In this document: piece after piece, positions 1 through 6,250 of the stretch
Numbering within the stretch: the stretch's first letter is position 1
Layout: each line of letters begins with the position of its first letter
Assembly (NCBI GenBank): GCA_002455915.1
Contig: DKLU01000361.1
Coordinates: 1 to 10,660, forward strand
Reading direction: 5' to 3'
Source of the DNA: Chryseobacterium sp. UBA6632
Lineage (GTDB): Bacteria; Bacteroidota; Bacteroidia; Flavobacteriales; Weeksellaceae
Length of the DNA: 10,660 bases
Translations under genes and position numbers: made by a program
Notes under the pieces: generated by a model
What the model saw: only the letters and a program-made list of their open reading frames with translations
Told to the model about the DNA's origin: nothing
Databases searched by the model: none

Positions 1-110
1 GCAGCTTTTTTACCAGCTGAAGAAAGATTCGTAATTGTTTCTAATCGTGAAGTTTCTGTAGTGAAAAATTTATCGTTAGAAAGTTTATCCAGTAATTTTA
101 GAATATTCAT
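1..110 (-). CDS. Ferritin-like domain protein, N-terminal 36 codons (partial)
   Basis: This is the 5' end of a minus-strand gene that runs off the left edge. ATG is at 110-108, and 36 codons plus two bases are visible. The fragment begins MNILKLLDKLSND, then has a phenylalanine pair and the stretch SRLETITNLSSAGKKAA. This matches the N-terminus I know from the second of the two ferritin-like (Ferritin_2/DUF4439-type) proteins that flavobacteria encode in tandem. Family members usually have a twin-arginine-like S-R-R and then an alanine-rich hydrophobic segment; here the pair is R-L, and the hydrophobic part lies outside the window. Only 25 bases separate it from the stop of the upstream ferritin-like gene, so the two are almost certainly co-transcribed. 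The iron-binding residues cannot be seen, so function rests on context and N-terminal resemblance. Confidence 0.72.
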   Translation of the reverse strand, partial: MNILKLLDKLSNDKFFTTETSRLETITNLSSAGKKA

Positions 111-135
111 AATAATAGATTTAATGGTGAATAAT

Positions 136-849
136 TTAGCCGATTCCTTGTTCTTTCCAAGTAAAAGGAGTTTTGAAAAACCCTCCTGCTGCTGCCACAA
201 TATCTTTCGGTTCTTTGGCAAGATCCAATCCGTTGGCATCTATCACGTCATCTCCTGAGAAAGCTGCTGTTCCTGGATTTATCAAATTTCTGATCGCCGA
301 AGCATGCCTAGCTTCCACAGAAACTATTTTTCCAGCAATTACCAGATAAGTAGGGTTTGTTATGTATTTTCCGGCTCCGTTATACGCTGCAACGCCAGTA
401 TCTTCCAATGCTTTTGCAGTAGCCAGTACAGAATTTTTGTCATTGAAATTTACATTCGGATATTGAAACTCAAGCTTGGGTAGCACATTTGAAGTGGCTC
501 CGCTGATAGCCGCTTTGAAAAAATCTCTGTGAATTACCTCATGATGGTACAAGTCGGTAAACAATTCCTTTTCAATACTGGAAATGCCACTGTAAAAATT
601 ATTAACCACTTTGGTGTAAAAATCGGCTTCTAACTGTTCAAGGGCATAGGCGTAATTCAGTATACCTACATCTCCTGATCCCAGATCAAAAACATCATTA
701 TCCATAAAGTTAAAATCGTCATTATCATCGCATCCAATAAGGGTGAGTCCGGCAATAGCCAATCCAACACCACTTAGTTTTAAGAAATTTCGTCTTCCTG
801 TATCAAGTGTTGCTCCTTGATTAGAAACCTGAATTGTCGTTCTTTTCAT
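136..849 (-). CDS. Ferritin-like (Ferritin_2) protein with Tat/lipoprotein signal
   Basis: A 237-residue protein with an N-terminal export signal: twin arginines at 19-20 (RRNFLK), a hydrophobic stretch at about 25-37 and a lipobox LIGC ending at Cys40. It is therefore probably exported folded by Tat and lipid-anchored. From about residue 60 it is a four-helix ferritin-like domain. Candidate di-metal ligands are E71/E74 (LEQLEADFY), E104/H107 (HHEVIH), E149 (LEDTG) and E179/H182 (EARHA), the usual pattern of paired Glu and His on successive helices. Members of this family (related to plant desiccation protein PCC13-62) are annotated as ferritin-like, but their substrate is largely unproven; metal binding or peroxide handling is inference. 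The reading frame is open up to 897, but that longer start lies inside a perfect hairpin and would put 16 poor residues before the signal. The ATG at 849 has the CACTTAAA leader element 10 bases upstream. It lies between the FAS1 gene and a second ferritin-like gene. Confidence 0.88.
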   Translation of the reverse strand: MKRTTIQVSNQGATLDTGRRNFLKLSGVGLAIAGLTLIGCDDNDDFNFMDNDVFDLGSGDVGILNYAYALEQLEADFYTKVVNNFYSGISSIEKELFTDLYHHEVIHRDFFKAAISGATSNVLPKLEFQYPNVNFNDKNSVLATAKALEDTGVAAYNGAGKYITNPTYLVIAGKIVSVEARHASAIRNLINPGTAAFSGDDVIDANGLDLAKEPKDIVAAAGGFFKTPFTWKEQGIG

Positions 850-859
850 AATATTATTT

Positions 860-867
860 TTTAAGTG
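860..867 (-). promoter_or_regulatory. CACTTAAA leader element before ferritin-like gene
   Basis: The minus strand reads CACTTAAA, followed by exactly 10 bases and the ATG at 849. The same octamer at the same distance precedes three other genes in this window. There is no Shine-Dalgarno sequence here. It supports the start at 849; its role (translation initiation or leader signal) is inferred. Confidence 0.5.
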
Positions 868-881
868 TTTGATTATTGATG

Positions 882-914
882 AAGAAAAGAACAGCATATT
901 ATTTTATGCTGTTC
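882..914 (-). terminator. Hairpin terminator or attenuator between FAS1 and ferritin-like genes
   Basis: GAACAGCATA (889-898) is a perfect inverted repeat of TATGCTGTTC (905-914) with a 6-base loop. On the minus strand the 10-bp stem is followed by TTTTCTT. It starts 16 bases after the FAS1 stop. It has the form of an intrinsic terminator, but the next gene begins only 33 bases past the T-run, with little room for a separate promoter. Partial read-through or RNA processing between the two genes is therefore likely. Confidence 0.7.
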
Positions 915-930
915 CAACAACTAATAAGCC

Positions 931-1500
931 CTAAGGCATTAAAACAGTGTCGATCACGTGAATCACACCATTTGACTGATTTACATCTACAATAGTAACT
1001 TTAGCATCATTTCCTTTCGCGTCTCTCACATAAAGGTCTTTGCCTTTGGTCCAGAAAGTAAGTTCTTCGCCTTCTACTGTTTTCATCATGCTTTTTCCGT
1101 TTCCGGCTTTCACGGCTGCCCAAATTTCTTTAGCATTGAATTTTCCAGGAAGCACATGATAAGTAAGGATTTTTGTAAGCGTAGCTTTGTTTTCAGCTTT
1201 TACCAGATTTTCTACCGTTCCTTTTGGTAATTTAGCAAAAGCTGCATCCGTGGGAGCTAATACGGTAAAAGGACCTTTTCCCTGTAAAGTTTCAACCAAA
1301 CCGGCTGCTTTTACTGCTGTAACCAATGTTTTATGGTCTTTTGAATTAACAGCATTTTCAATAATATTTTTTGAAGGATACATCGCTGCTCCGCCAACCA
1401 TTACTGTTTTTTCTTTCATCGTTTGTGCAGTTAAATTTCCACTGAAAGCGAATGATAAAACCATCATTCCTGCTACTGCGATTTTTGATCTTGTATTCAT
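931..1500 (-). CDS. Secreted FAS1 (fasciclin) domain protein
   Basis: A 189-residue protein with a Sec signal peptide (about 1-26: positive N-terminus, hydrophobic core, cleavage near LTAQT) and a single FAS1 domain from about 42 to the end. Diagnostic motifs are H1 ([15 protein letters not shown], 78-92), the conserved Tyr-His (LTYHVLPG, 112-119) and H2 ([12 protein letters not shown], 178-189). FAS1 domains mediate adhesion or protein contacts at cell surfaces; in bacteria they are often stress-induced envelope proteins. There is no enzyme motif. The ATG at 1500 has CACTTAAA 10 bases upstream. The gene is divergent from an ECF sigma/RskA pair and is the first gene of a minus-strand unit that continues into two ferritin-like genes. 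It is probably periplasmic or surface-exposed. Control by the neighbouring sigma factor is inferred from context. Confidence 0.95.
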   Translation of the reverse strand: MNTRSKIAVAGMMVLSFAFSGNLTAQTMKEKTVMVGGAAMYPSKNIIENAVNSKDHKTLVTAVKAAGLVETLQGKGPFTVLAPTDAAFAKLPKGTVENLVKAENKATLTKILTYHVLPGKFNAKEIWAAVKAGNGKSMMKTVEGEELTFWTKGKDLYVRDAKGNDAKVTIVDVNQSNGVIHVIDTVLMP

Positions 1501-1510
1501 TGTATTAAAT

Positions 1511-1518
1511 TTTAAGTG
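1511..1518 (-). promoter_or_regulatory. CACTTAAA leader element before FAS1 gene
   Basis: The minus strand reads CACTTAAA, then 10 bases, then the ATG at 1500: the same octamer and spacing as before the ferritin-like gene. It confirms the start choice. The mechanism is unknown. Confidence 0.5.
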
Positions 1519-1723
1519 TTGTTTAAATTTTTCTTTGTTAATGTCATTTACGAGGCTGGTTTCAATTCAGATTTAAAAAAGATTAAATTATTTTCCAACT
1601 CATTAATAATCAGTTTGATAAATTTTGTTTTTCCATGAAATTTTATTTAAAAACTAATAAATCATTAAAAATTAAATCTTTAAACAGAGAAATTATAAAC
1701 GTGTGTTTAATTTTATTGAAGAA

Positions 1724-1756
1724 TTGAAATTTGGTTTAAAAATTGTTTTTAATTTG
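1724..1756 (+). promoter_or_regulatory. Weak candidate promoter for the sigma/anti-sigma operon
   Basis: TTG at 1724-1726, then 22 bases, then TTAATTTG at 1749-1756, which matches the Bacteroidota -7 box TAnnTTTG in all but one position. The start of transcription would fall near 1763, just before the preferred TTG start codon at 1773. This would leave the alternative start at 1743 outside the transcript. Confidence 0.25.
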
Positions 1757-1772
1757 GAATATTTCATTACAT

Positions 1773-2342
1773 TTGAAACGAAAAATACTCACTATTAAAA
1801 CAATCTATTCGGAAGAGGAGCTCATCGTTTTACTAAAAGAGAGAAACGAATCTGGTTTTCATTATTTGTATGACCACTATTCTGGTGCGCTATATGGTAT
1901 TATTCTCCGAATCGTTCAGTCAAAAGAATATACTGAAGAAATTATTCAGGATGTTTTTGTTAAAATCTGGAACTCCATTCAACAATACGATTCATCAAAA
2001 GGAAGGTTTTATACCTGGATGATTAATATTGCAAGAAATACCGCTATTGATTATTTAAAATCTAAAGGTTTTCAGAATGAGCTTAAAAACCAATCGCTTC
2101 CGGATTTCGTATATAACTCTGCAGAGCTTTCGACAACAAATAATTCTTCTGATTTTATCGGATTTAATAAAGTAATTGAAGGACTGGAAGTCGATAAACA
2201 GGAGTTGATTGATTTGGCTTATTATCAGGGATATACTCAAAATGAAATATCCGAAAAACTGAAGATCCCGCTGGGAACTGTAAAGACCAAAATGAGAAAT
2301 GCACTGATGAAATTAAAGGATTTGTTAAAAGACTATCAATAA
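1773..2342 (+). CDS. ECF-type sigma-70 family RNA polymerase sigma factor
   Basis: A 189-residue ECF sigma factor. Region 2 spans about 28-98 (FHYLYDHYSGALYGIILRI, then EEIIQDVFVKIW, then GRFYTWMINIARNTAIDYL). Region 4, about 133-187, ends in a helix-turn-helix (YTQNEISEKLKIPLGTVKTKMRNALMKLK). Such factors direct RNA polymerase to a small regulon and are held inactive by a membrane anti-sigma factor, here encoded 1 base downstream. The frame has no ATG. TTG at 1773 is preferred because the next residues lead straight into the conserved EEELIVLLKE start of region 2; TTG at 1743 would add ten unconserved residues (199 in total). The TTG start implies weak initiation. Likely targets, by position, are its own operon and the divergent FAS1/ferritin genes. 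Confidence 0.93.
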   Translation: MKRKILTIKTIYSEEELIVLLKERNESGFHYLYDHYSGALYGIILRIVQSKEYTEEIIQDVFVKIWNSIQQYDSSKGRFYTWMINIARNTAIDYLKSKGFQNELKNQSLPDFVYNSAELSTTNNSSDFIGFNKVIEGLEVDKQELIDLAYYQGYTQNEISEKLKIPLGTVKTKMRNALMKLKDLLKDYQ

Positions 2343-2343
2343 A

Positions 2344-3153
2344 TTGAACACTAAAGAATACATATCATCCGGAATTATAGAATCTTATATTCTAGGCCAC
2401 GCTTCACCTGAAGAGGCGGGGATTTTGGAGTGTGTGATGAAGAACAATGCTGACGTAAGAGAAGCTTTTGAAGAAGCGCAGAAAACTTTAGAAGATTTGG
2501 CTACAGCTCAGTCTGTGATACCTCCAGTCGATTTAAAATCAAAGATTTGGAATAAAATTCAACAGGAACAGATTGTTGAAGAAGTGAAACCTGCAGTTTC
2601 GGCAGATATTCCGGCTGCAAAACCTCAGGAAGAGATTAGAATTCAGGGGAATAATAATTGGAAAACCTTTGCTATTGCTGCTTCTGTTTTATTTTTAATA
2701 AGTGTAGGAGGGAATATGTTTTGGATGAGCAATCAATCTAAAATGAAAACCGAGATTGCGGATATGAACAATCATAAAAAATCTCAGGATTCGGCGATGC
2801 AGAAAATGAATCGTAAGATGGATATGGCAACTGATCCGAATATGGAAATGGTAATGTTAAAAGGTGTTGAAAAACATACCGATTCTAAAGCCATGGTTTT
2901 CTGGAATAAAAAGACCAAAGATGTTTATCTTACCGCGGAAAGCCTTCCAAAAGCACCTGATGGTATGCAATATCAACTTTGGGCTATTGAAGATGGAAAA
3001 CCTGTAAATGCAGGAATGTACACGCATGAAAAAGACAGCGAAATTGCTTTAGCGAATATTTCTAAAGCTCAGGCCTTTGCAATCACTTTAGAAAAACAGG
3101 GCGGAAGTACCATCCCAACCATGGAAAATATGTATGTGATGGGAGAGATTTAA
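2344..3153 (+). CDS. RskA-family membrane anti-sigma factor
   Basis: A 269-residue protein. The cytoplasmic N-terminus (about 1-75, ISSGIIESYILGHASPEEA) resembles the sigma-binding part of RskA-like proteins and has no zinc-binding HxxxCxxC motif. One membrane helix spans about 107-128. The extracytoplasmic C-terminal domain (about 168-269) has the RskA hallmarks YQLWAIEDGKPVNAG and ITLEKQGGSTIPT. Between helix and domain lies a methionine-rich stretch: 11 Met in residues 125-171. The start is TTG at 2344, one base after the sigma stop, so translation is probably coupled to the sigma gene. The expected role is to sequester the sigma factor until regulated proteolysis in the envelope releases it; the signal is unknown. 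Confidence 0.92.
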   Translation: MNTKEYISSGIIESYILGHASPEEAGILECVMKNNADVREAFEEAQKTLEDLATAQSVIPPVDLKSKIWNKIQQEQIVEEVKPAVSADIPAAKPQEEIRIQGNNNWKTFAIAASVLFLISVGGNMFWMSNQSKMKTEIADMNNHKKSQDSAMQKMNRKMDMATDPNMEMVMLKGVEKHTDSKAMVFWNKKTKDVYLTAESLPKAPDGMQYQLWAIEDGKPVNAGMYTHEKDSEIALANISKAQAFAITLEKQGGSTIPTMENMYVMGEI

Positions 3154-3176
3154 TGAAATCAACAATTATAAAATAG

Positions 3177-3206
3177 AAAGACCAGCTTGAAAAGTTGGTC
3201 TTTTTT
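3177..3206 (+). terminator. Intrinsic terminator of sigma/anti-sigma operon
   Basis: GACCAGCTT (3180-3188) pairs with AAGTTGGTC (3192-3200), with one G-U pair. It is extended by flanking AAA/TTT and followed by six T (3201-3206). It lies 24 bases after the anti-sigma stop. Confidence 0.85.
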
Positions 3207-3313
3207 CATTGAGAAAAAAAATGAGTTGTATAGAGAGATTAACCATTAATCAAAAATATTATTCGCTACCTTTAAGCTATTCAATGAATAATTCTTTAAT
3301 CTTAATCATTCTC

Positions 3314-4258
3314 ATGGAAAAAAGAAAAATAAAAAATACTGATCTGTCAATTGCACCAGTAAATTTTGGAGGAAACGTGTTCGGATGGACGCTCGATGAA
3401 AAACAATCTTTTGATATTCTGGATCAATTTGTGGCAGGTGGTTTCAATTTTGTAGATACAGCTGATACTTACTCTTGGTGGGTGAACGGAAAAGGCGGTC
3501 AGTCTGAAGAAATTATCGGAAAATGGATGAAAAGCCGTGATAACAGGCACGGTTTGGTCATTGCAACAAAAGTAGGCTCTGAAACTAAAGAGCATGGTTT
3601 TGATATCAGTAAAAAACATATTTTAAAATCTGTGGATGAATCTTTGCAAAGACTTCAGACCGATTATATTGATATTTATTACACGCATTTCGACGATAAT
3701 AAAACGCCAGTTGAGGAAACTTTGTCAGCATATGATGAAATTGTAAAGGCTGGAAAAGTGCGCTACATTGCAGCCTCAAACGTTTCTCCTGAAAGATTGA
3801 AAGAATCTTTTGAAGTAGCCGAGAAAAATAATTTCCCGAAATATGTTGCGCTTCAACCTCATTATAATTTGCTGGAAAGAGAAGGTTTTGAAACTAATTA
3901 TGCTCCATTGGTCGATCAATTTGGTTTAAGCGTATTCCCATATTGGTCTTTAGCAGCTGGATTTTTAACCGGAAAATACCGTGATGAAGCTGATTTATCA
4001 AAAAGCCAAAGAGGGGAGGGCGTAAGAAAATATCTTAATCCTAAAGGTTTGGAAGTTTTAAAAGCTTTGGATGAGATCAGTTCTCAACATAATACAACGC
4101 AAGGTGCTGTGGCATTGGCTTGGTTATTGGCAAATCCATTGATTACGGCTCCGATTGTGAGCGCAACCAGCGAATCTCAATTGGAAACTTTATTTGCTGC
4201 TCCTAATATTCAATTAAACAGCGATGAGGTAGAACTTTTGAACAAAGTAAGCCAATAA
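3314..4258 (+). CDS. Aldo/keto reductase (YajO/Tas-like)
   Basis: A 314-residue TIM-barrel NADPH-dependent oxidoreductase of the aldo/keto reductase family. The catalytic tetrad is visible: D48 and Y53 (FVDTADTY), K86 (VIATKVG) and H125 (YYTHFDD). The C-terminal cofactor part contains APIVSATSESQLETLF. Length and motifs are typical of the broad-specificity bacterial group around YajO/Tas; the substrate cannot be told. The frame is open from 3209, but the ATG at 3314 (MEKRKIKNTDLSIAPVNFGG) matches the family start, and the upstream extension has no conserved look. A TACCTTTA at 3267-3274 (one mismatch to TAnnTTTG) could be the -7 box. This gene does not carry the CACTTAAA element. It stands alone, between the sigma operon's terminator and the bidirectional terminator at 4294. 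Confidence 0.93.
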   Translation: MEKRKIKNTDLSIAPVNFGGNVFGWTLDEKQSFDILDQFVAGGFNFVDTADTYSWWVNGKGGQSEEIIGKWMKSRDNRHGLVIATKVGSETKEHGFDISKKHILKSVDESLQRLQTDYIDIYYTHFDDNKTPVEETLSAYDEIVKAGKVRYIAASNVSPERLKESFEVAEKNNFPKYVALQPHYNLLEREGFETNYAPLVDQFGLSVFPYWSLAAGFLTGKYRDEADLSKSQRGEGVRKYLNPKGLEVLKALDEISSQHNTTQGAVALAWLLANPLITAPIVSATSESQLETLFAAPNIQLNSDEVELLNKVSQ

Positions 4259-4293
4259 TAAATACTTTAAAGTAAATTATTTTTTTTAGATAA

Positions 4294-4327
4294 AAAAGCC
4301 GTTCAATGTTATGATTGAACGGCTTTT
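4294..4327. terminator. Bidirectional terminator between convergent genes
   Basis: GCCGTTCAAT (4298-4307) is a perfect inverted repeat of ATTGAACGGC (4314-4323) around a 6-base loop. It is flanked by a run of A on the left (4292-4297) and TTTT on the right (4324-4327), so it can end transcripts from both strands. It serves the aldo/keto reductase gene (plus) and the CLC gene (minus). A separate 10-base palindrome, ACTTTAAAGT, lies at 4264-4273. Confidence 0.88.
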
Positions 4328-4346
4328 GGTTTTAATAAAATAGATC

Positions 4347-6191
4347 TTAATCTGAATATTCTTTTAACAATTGTCTGTAACTCGTTAAAATTTTTGATTT
4401 AGAAATAAATCCGATAAATTTATTTTCGTTATTTACAACAGGTAAATTCCACATCCCCGTATCGTCAAAGGTCTGAAGGATCTCTAATGGCTGATCTTCA
4501 GGATGAATAATGGCAGGCGGAGCTTTCATAATTTGAATTATCGTTGCCGAAATTTCATCGTTTGAAAAAAGATAGGGTCTTACATCATCTAAAGTAAGTA
4601 TGCCTTTCAAAGATTTATTTTCATCAATAACAGCGAAAATATTTTTATCTCCGTTTTTTATCAGTTCAAATAATTCTGTAATTGGTGCATTTTGGTTAAT
4701 GGCTTGAGAATATCTATCAATAAAATCTTCTGTTTTTAATGAAAATAATAAATTTTTATCATGCTTATTTGTGAAAATTTTTCCTTGATCGGCTAATGAT
4801 TTCAGTTCGGGAGAAATAGGAGAAAACCACTTGGCAATTAAATAAGACATAATGGAAACAATCATTAACGGAATAAATAAGTCGTATCCAAAACTAGATT
4901 CTGCAATCAGGAAAATAGCTGTTAATGGGGCATACATTACACCACTCATCGCTCCCGCCATTCCTACCAATACCAAGTTGGTAACCGGAACATCTGTAAA
5001 ACCGATCTGCTGACAGACAATGGCAAATAGATATCCCACCGTTCCTCCTGCAAAAAGAGACGGTGCAAAATTTCCTCCATTTCCACCACTGAAAATAGTG
5101 AAAGACGTGGCAAAAGCTTTCAGTAAAAGAACTAAAATCAGAAAGATGATAATGGTAAAATCTTTAATTTCAAAGTATCTGAATAAGCTATTTTCGATAA
5201 TTAAATGAGTATCTCCGTTGGTAAAGGCTTTTACAGTTTCATATCCTTCACCAAATAAGGGAGGAAAGAGAACGCATAGCAAGGATAACACAGCACCTCC
5301 AAACATTGCCTTTCTAAGACGAGACATTTTCAGTCCTTTAATAAAATGCTCAACTTTTTGAGAAATAATAACAAAATATCTGGCGTACAAACCCGTTACA
5401 ACCCCTAATAAAAGATAGTAAGGAACGTTTTTATAATTAAAAGCTTCTCTTGTATAAAACCTGAAAAGTACATCTTCCTGCAATAAAATTCTTGACAGTA
5501 AACTACCACAAACCGCAGCAACAACTAGCGGAATAAAATCTGTGAAAACAACCCCCGTTAACAAAATTTCAAAAGCAAACATAATACCTGCAATCGGAGC
5601 ATTGAATGCCGAAGCAATACCTGCCGTAGCACCTGCCGCCAATAAAAGAGTGCGCTCTTTATAACTTAAACGATAGGTTTGGGCAAAATTGGAACCAATG
5701 GCAGCTCCCGTCACGGCGATAGGACTTTCCAATCCGGCAGAGCCTCCAAGACCTACCGTAATAGCACTTTGCACAATTTGAGAGTACATTTTTACAGATG
5801 AAACGATACTTGAATTTTGAGCAATTTCATATAAAATAGCGCCAATTCCTTTTCTGTCTTGTCCTTTAAAAATCGTTAAAACGATACTTGTCGTCAAAAC
5901 AATTCCTAAAAAAGGAAAAACGACATAAAAAAGAATCTGATACTCAAAATGAACTTTTGTCGTAATAAAATGGTGAATATTATGCACCAGCGTTTTAAGG
6001 ATAACCCCTGCCAAACCCGCCGAGCATCCTACAAGAATTCCGGAAAGTACAAGAAACTGATTTCGGCTTAACCTGTTGTTTAGCCAATGAAGAATGAGCT
6101 CATAACTTCGTGCTTTTTCAAGCCCATACTTTTGAAAATCTCTCTTAAACTTCAGAAAGCTGAGAAATTTTCTTCTATTATGAATTTTCAC
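4347..6191 (-). CDS. CLC-family chloride channel/transporter with two C-terminal CBS domains
   Basis: A 614-residue inner-membrane protein. The CLC membrane domain spans about 45-455 with many hydrophobic helices; a cytoplasmic pair of CBS domains spans about 487-610. The external gating glutamate is present (GLESP, E155), as is the third pore motif GGNFAP (372-377). The first pore motif GSGIP is replaced by RKGIG (113-117), putting Lys where the central serine normally sits. In AFNAPIAGIMFAFEIL the first Glu is kept (E208), but the position of the E. coli ClC internal proton glutamate E203 is Ile209. Transport mode is therefore uncertain: it may not be the classic 2Cl-/H+ antiporter. CBS pairs typically sense adenine nucleotides. 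The start is GTG at 6191, because no ATG precedes the first conserved part. It lies 59 bases after the NDH-2 gene on the same strand with no terminator between, so it is a likely operon partner. Confidence 0.94.
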   Translation of the reverse strand: MKIHNRRKFLSFLKFKRDFQKYGLEKARSYELILHWLNNRLSRNQFLVLSGILVGCSAGLAGVILKTLVHNIHHFITTKVHFEYQILFYVVFPFLGIVLTTSIVLTIFKGQDRKGIGAILYEIAQNSSIVSSVKMYSQIVQSAITVGLGGSAGLESPIAVTGAAIGSNFAQTYRLSYKERTLLLAAGATAGIASAFNAPIAGIMFAFEILLTGVVFTDFIPLVVAAVCGSLLSRILLQEDVLFRFYTREAFNYKNVPYYLLLGVVTGLYARYFVIISQKVEHFIKGLKMSRLRKAMFGGAVLSLLCVLFPPLFGEGYETVKAFTNGDTHLIIENSLFRYFEIKDFTIIIFLILVLLLKAFATSFTIFSGGNGGNFAPSLFAGGTVGYLFAIVCQQIGFTDVPVTNLVLVGMAGAMSGVMYAPLTAIFLIAESSFGYDLFIPLMIVSIMSYLIAKWFSPISPELKSLADQGKIFTNKHDKNLLFSLKTEDFIDRYSQAINQNAPITELFELIKNGDKNIFAVIDENKSLKGILTLDDVRPYLFSNDEISATIIQIMKAPPAIIHPEDQPLEILQTFDDTGMWNLPVVNNENKFIGFISKSKILTSYRQLLKEYSD

Positions 6192-6210
6192 TTAATAAAG
6201 ATTTTATTCC

Positions 6211-6243
6211 ATAACCGAATTGTTATAGTTGCGTAAATTTACG
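6211..6243. repeat. Two short dyads in the NDH-2/CLC gap
   Basis: ATAAC-N6-GTTAT (6211-6226) and the perfect 12-base palindrome CGTAAATTTACG (6232-6243) lie side by side in the 59-base gap upstream of the CLC start. There is no T-run, so they do not look like a terminator. They could be operator half-sites or mRNA processing signals; AT-rich chance is possible. Confidence 0.3.
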
Positions 6244-6250
6244 TAATATA

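Larger units (their letters stand above)
1501..1772. other. Divergent regulatory spacer between FAS1 gene and sigma factor gene
   Basis: This is 272 bases without a credible gene and very AT-rich, especially about 1590-1742. It must hold promoters for both directions. No TAnnTTTG box is present on the FAS1 side, which fits an alternative sigma factor. The nonamer GAATTGAAA occurs once toward each gene: on the minus strand at 1568-1560 (59 bases before the FAS1 start) and on the plus strand at 1721-1729 (43 bases before the sigma start). A TTAA follows 18 and 19 bases later, respectively. It may be a shared promoter element, but two copies in AT-rich DNA are weak evidence. Confidence 0.4.

Noticed and set aside
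61..258. 65-codon plus-strand frame at the left edge
   Set aside because: It overlaps the ends of two ferritin-like genes on the other strand and has no leader element or domain.
850..897. Upstream extension of the ferritin-like gene to the ATG at 897
   Set aside because: It lies in the terminator-like hairpin, adds residues before a complete Tat signal, and ignores the leader element that fits the ATG at 849.
1549..1564. TGAAAC and CGTA on the minus strand upstream of FAS1, like a SigW-type ECF promoter
   Set aside because: The two elements are only 6 bases apart; ECF promoters need about 16-17, so they cannot work together as -35 and -10.
1187..1576. 129-codon plus-strand frame over the FAS1 gene
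   Set aside because: It is antisense to a clear FAS1 domain with an intact signal peptide and shows no recognisable domain; it is a shadow frame.
3209..3313. N-terminal extension of aldo/keto reductase 1
   Set aside because: The first 35 residues do not resemble the family, begin right after the sigma operon's terminator, and the ATG at 3314 matches the family start.
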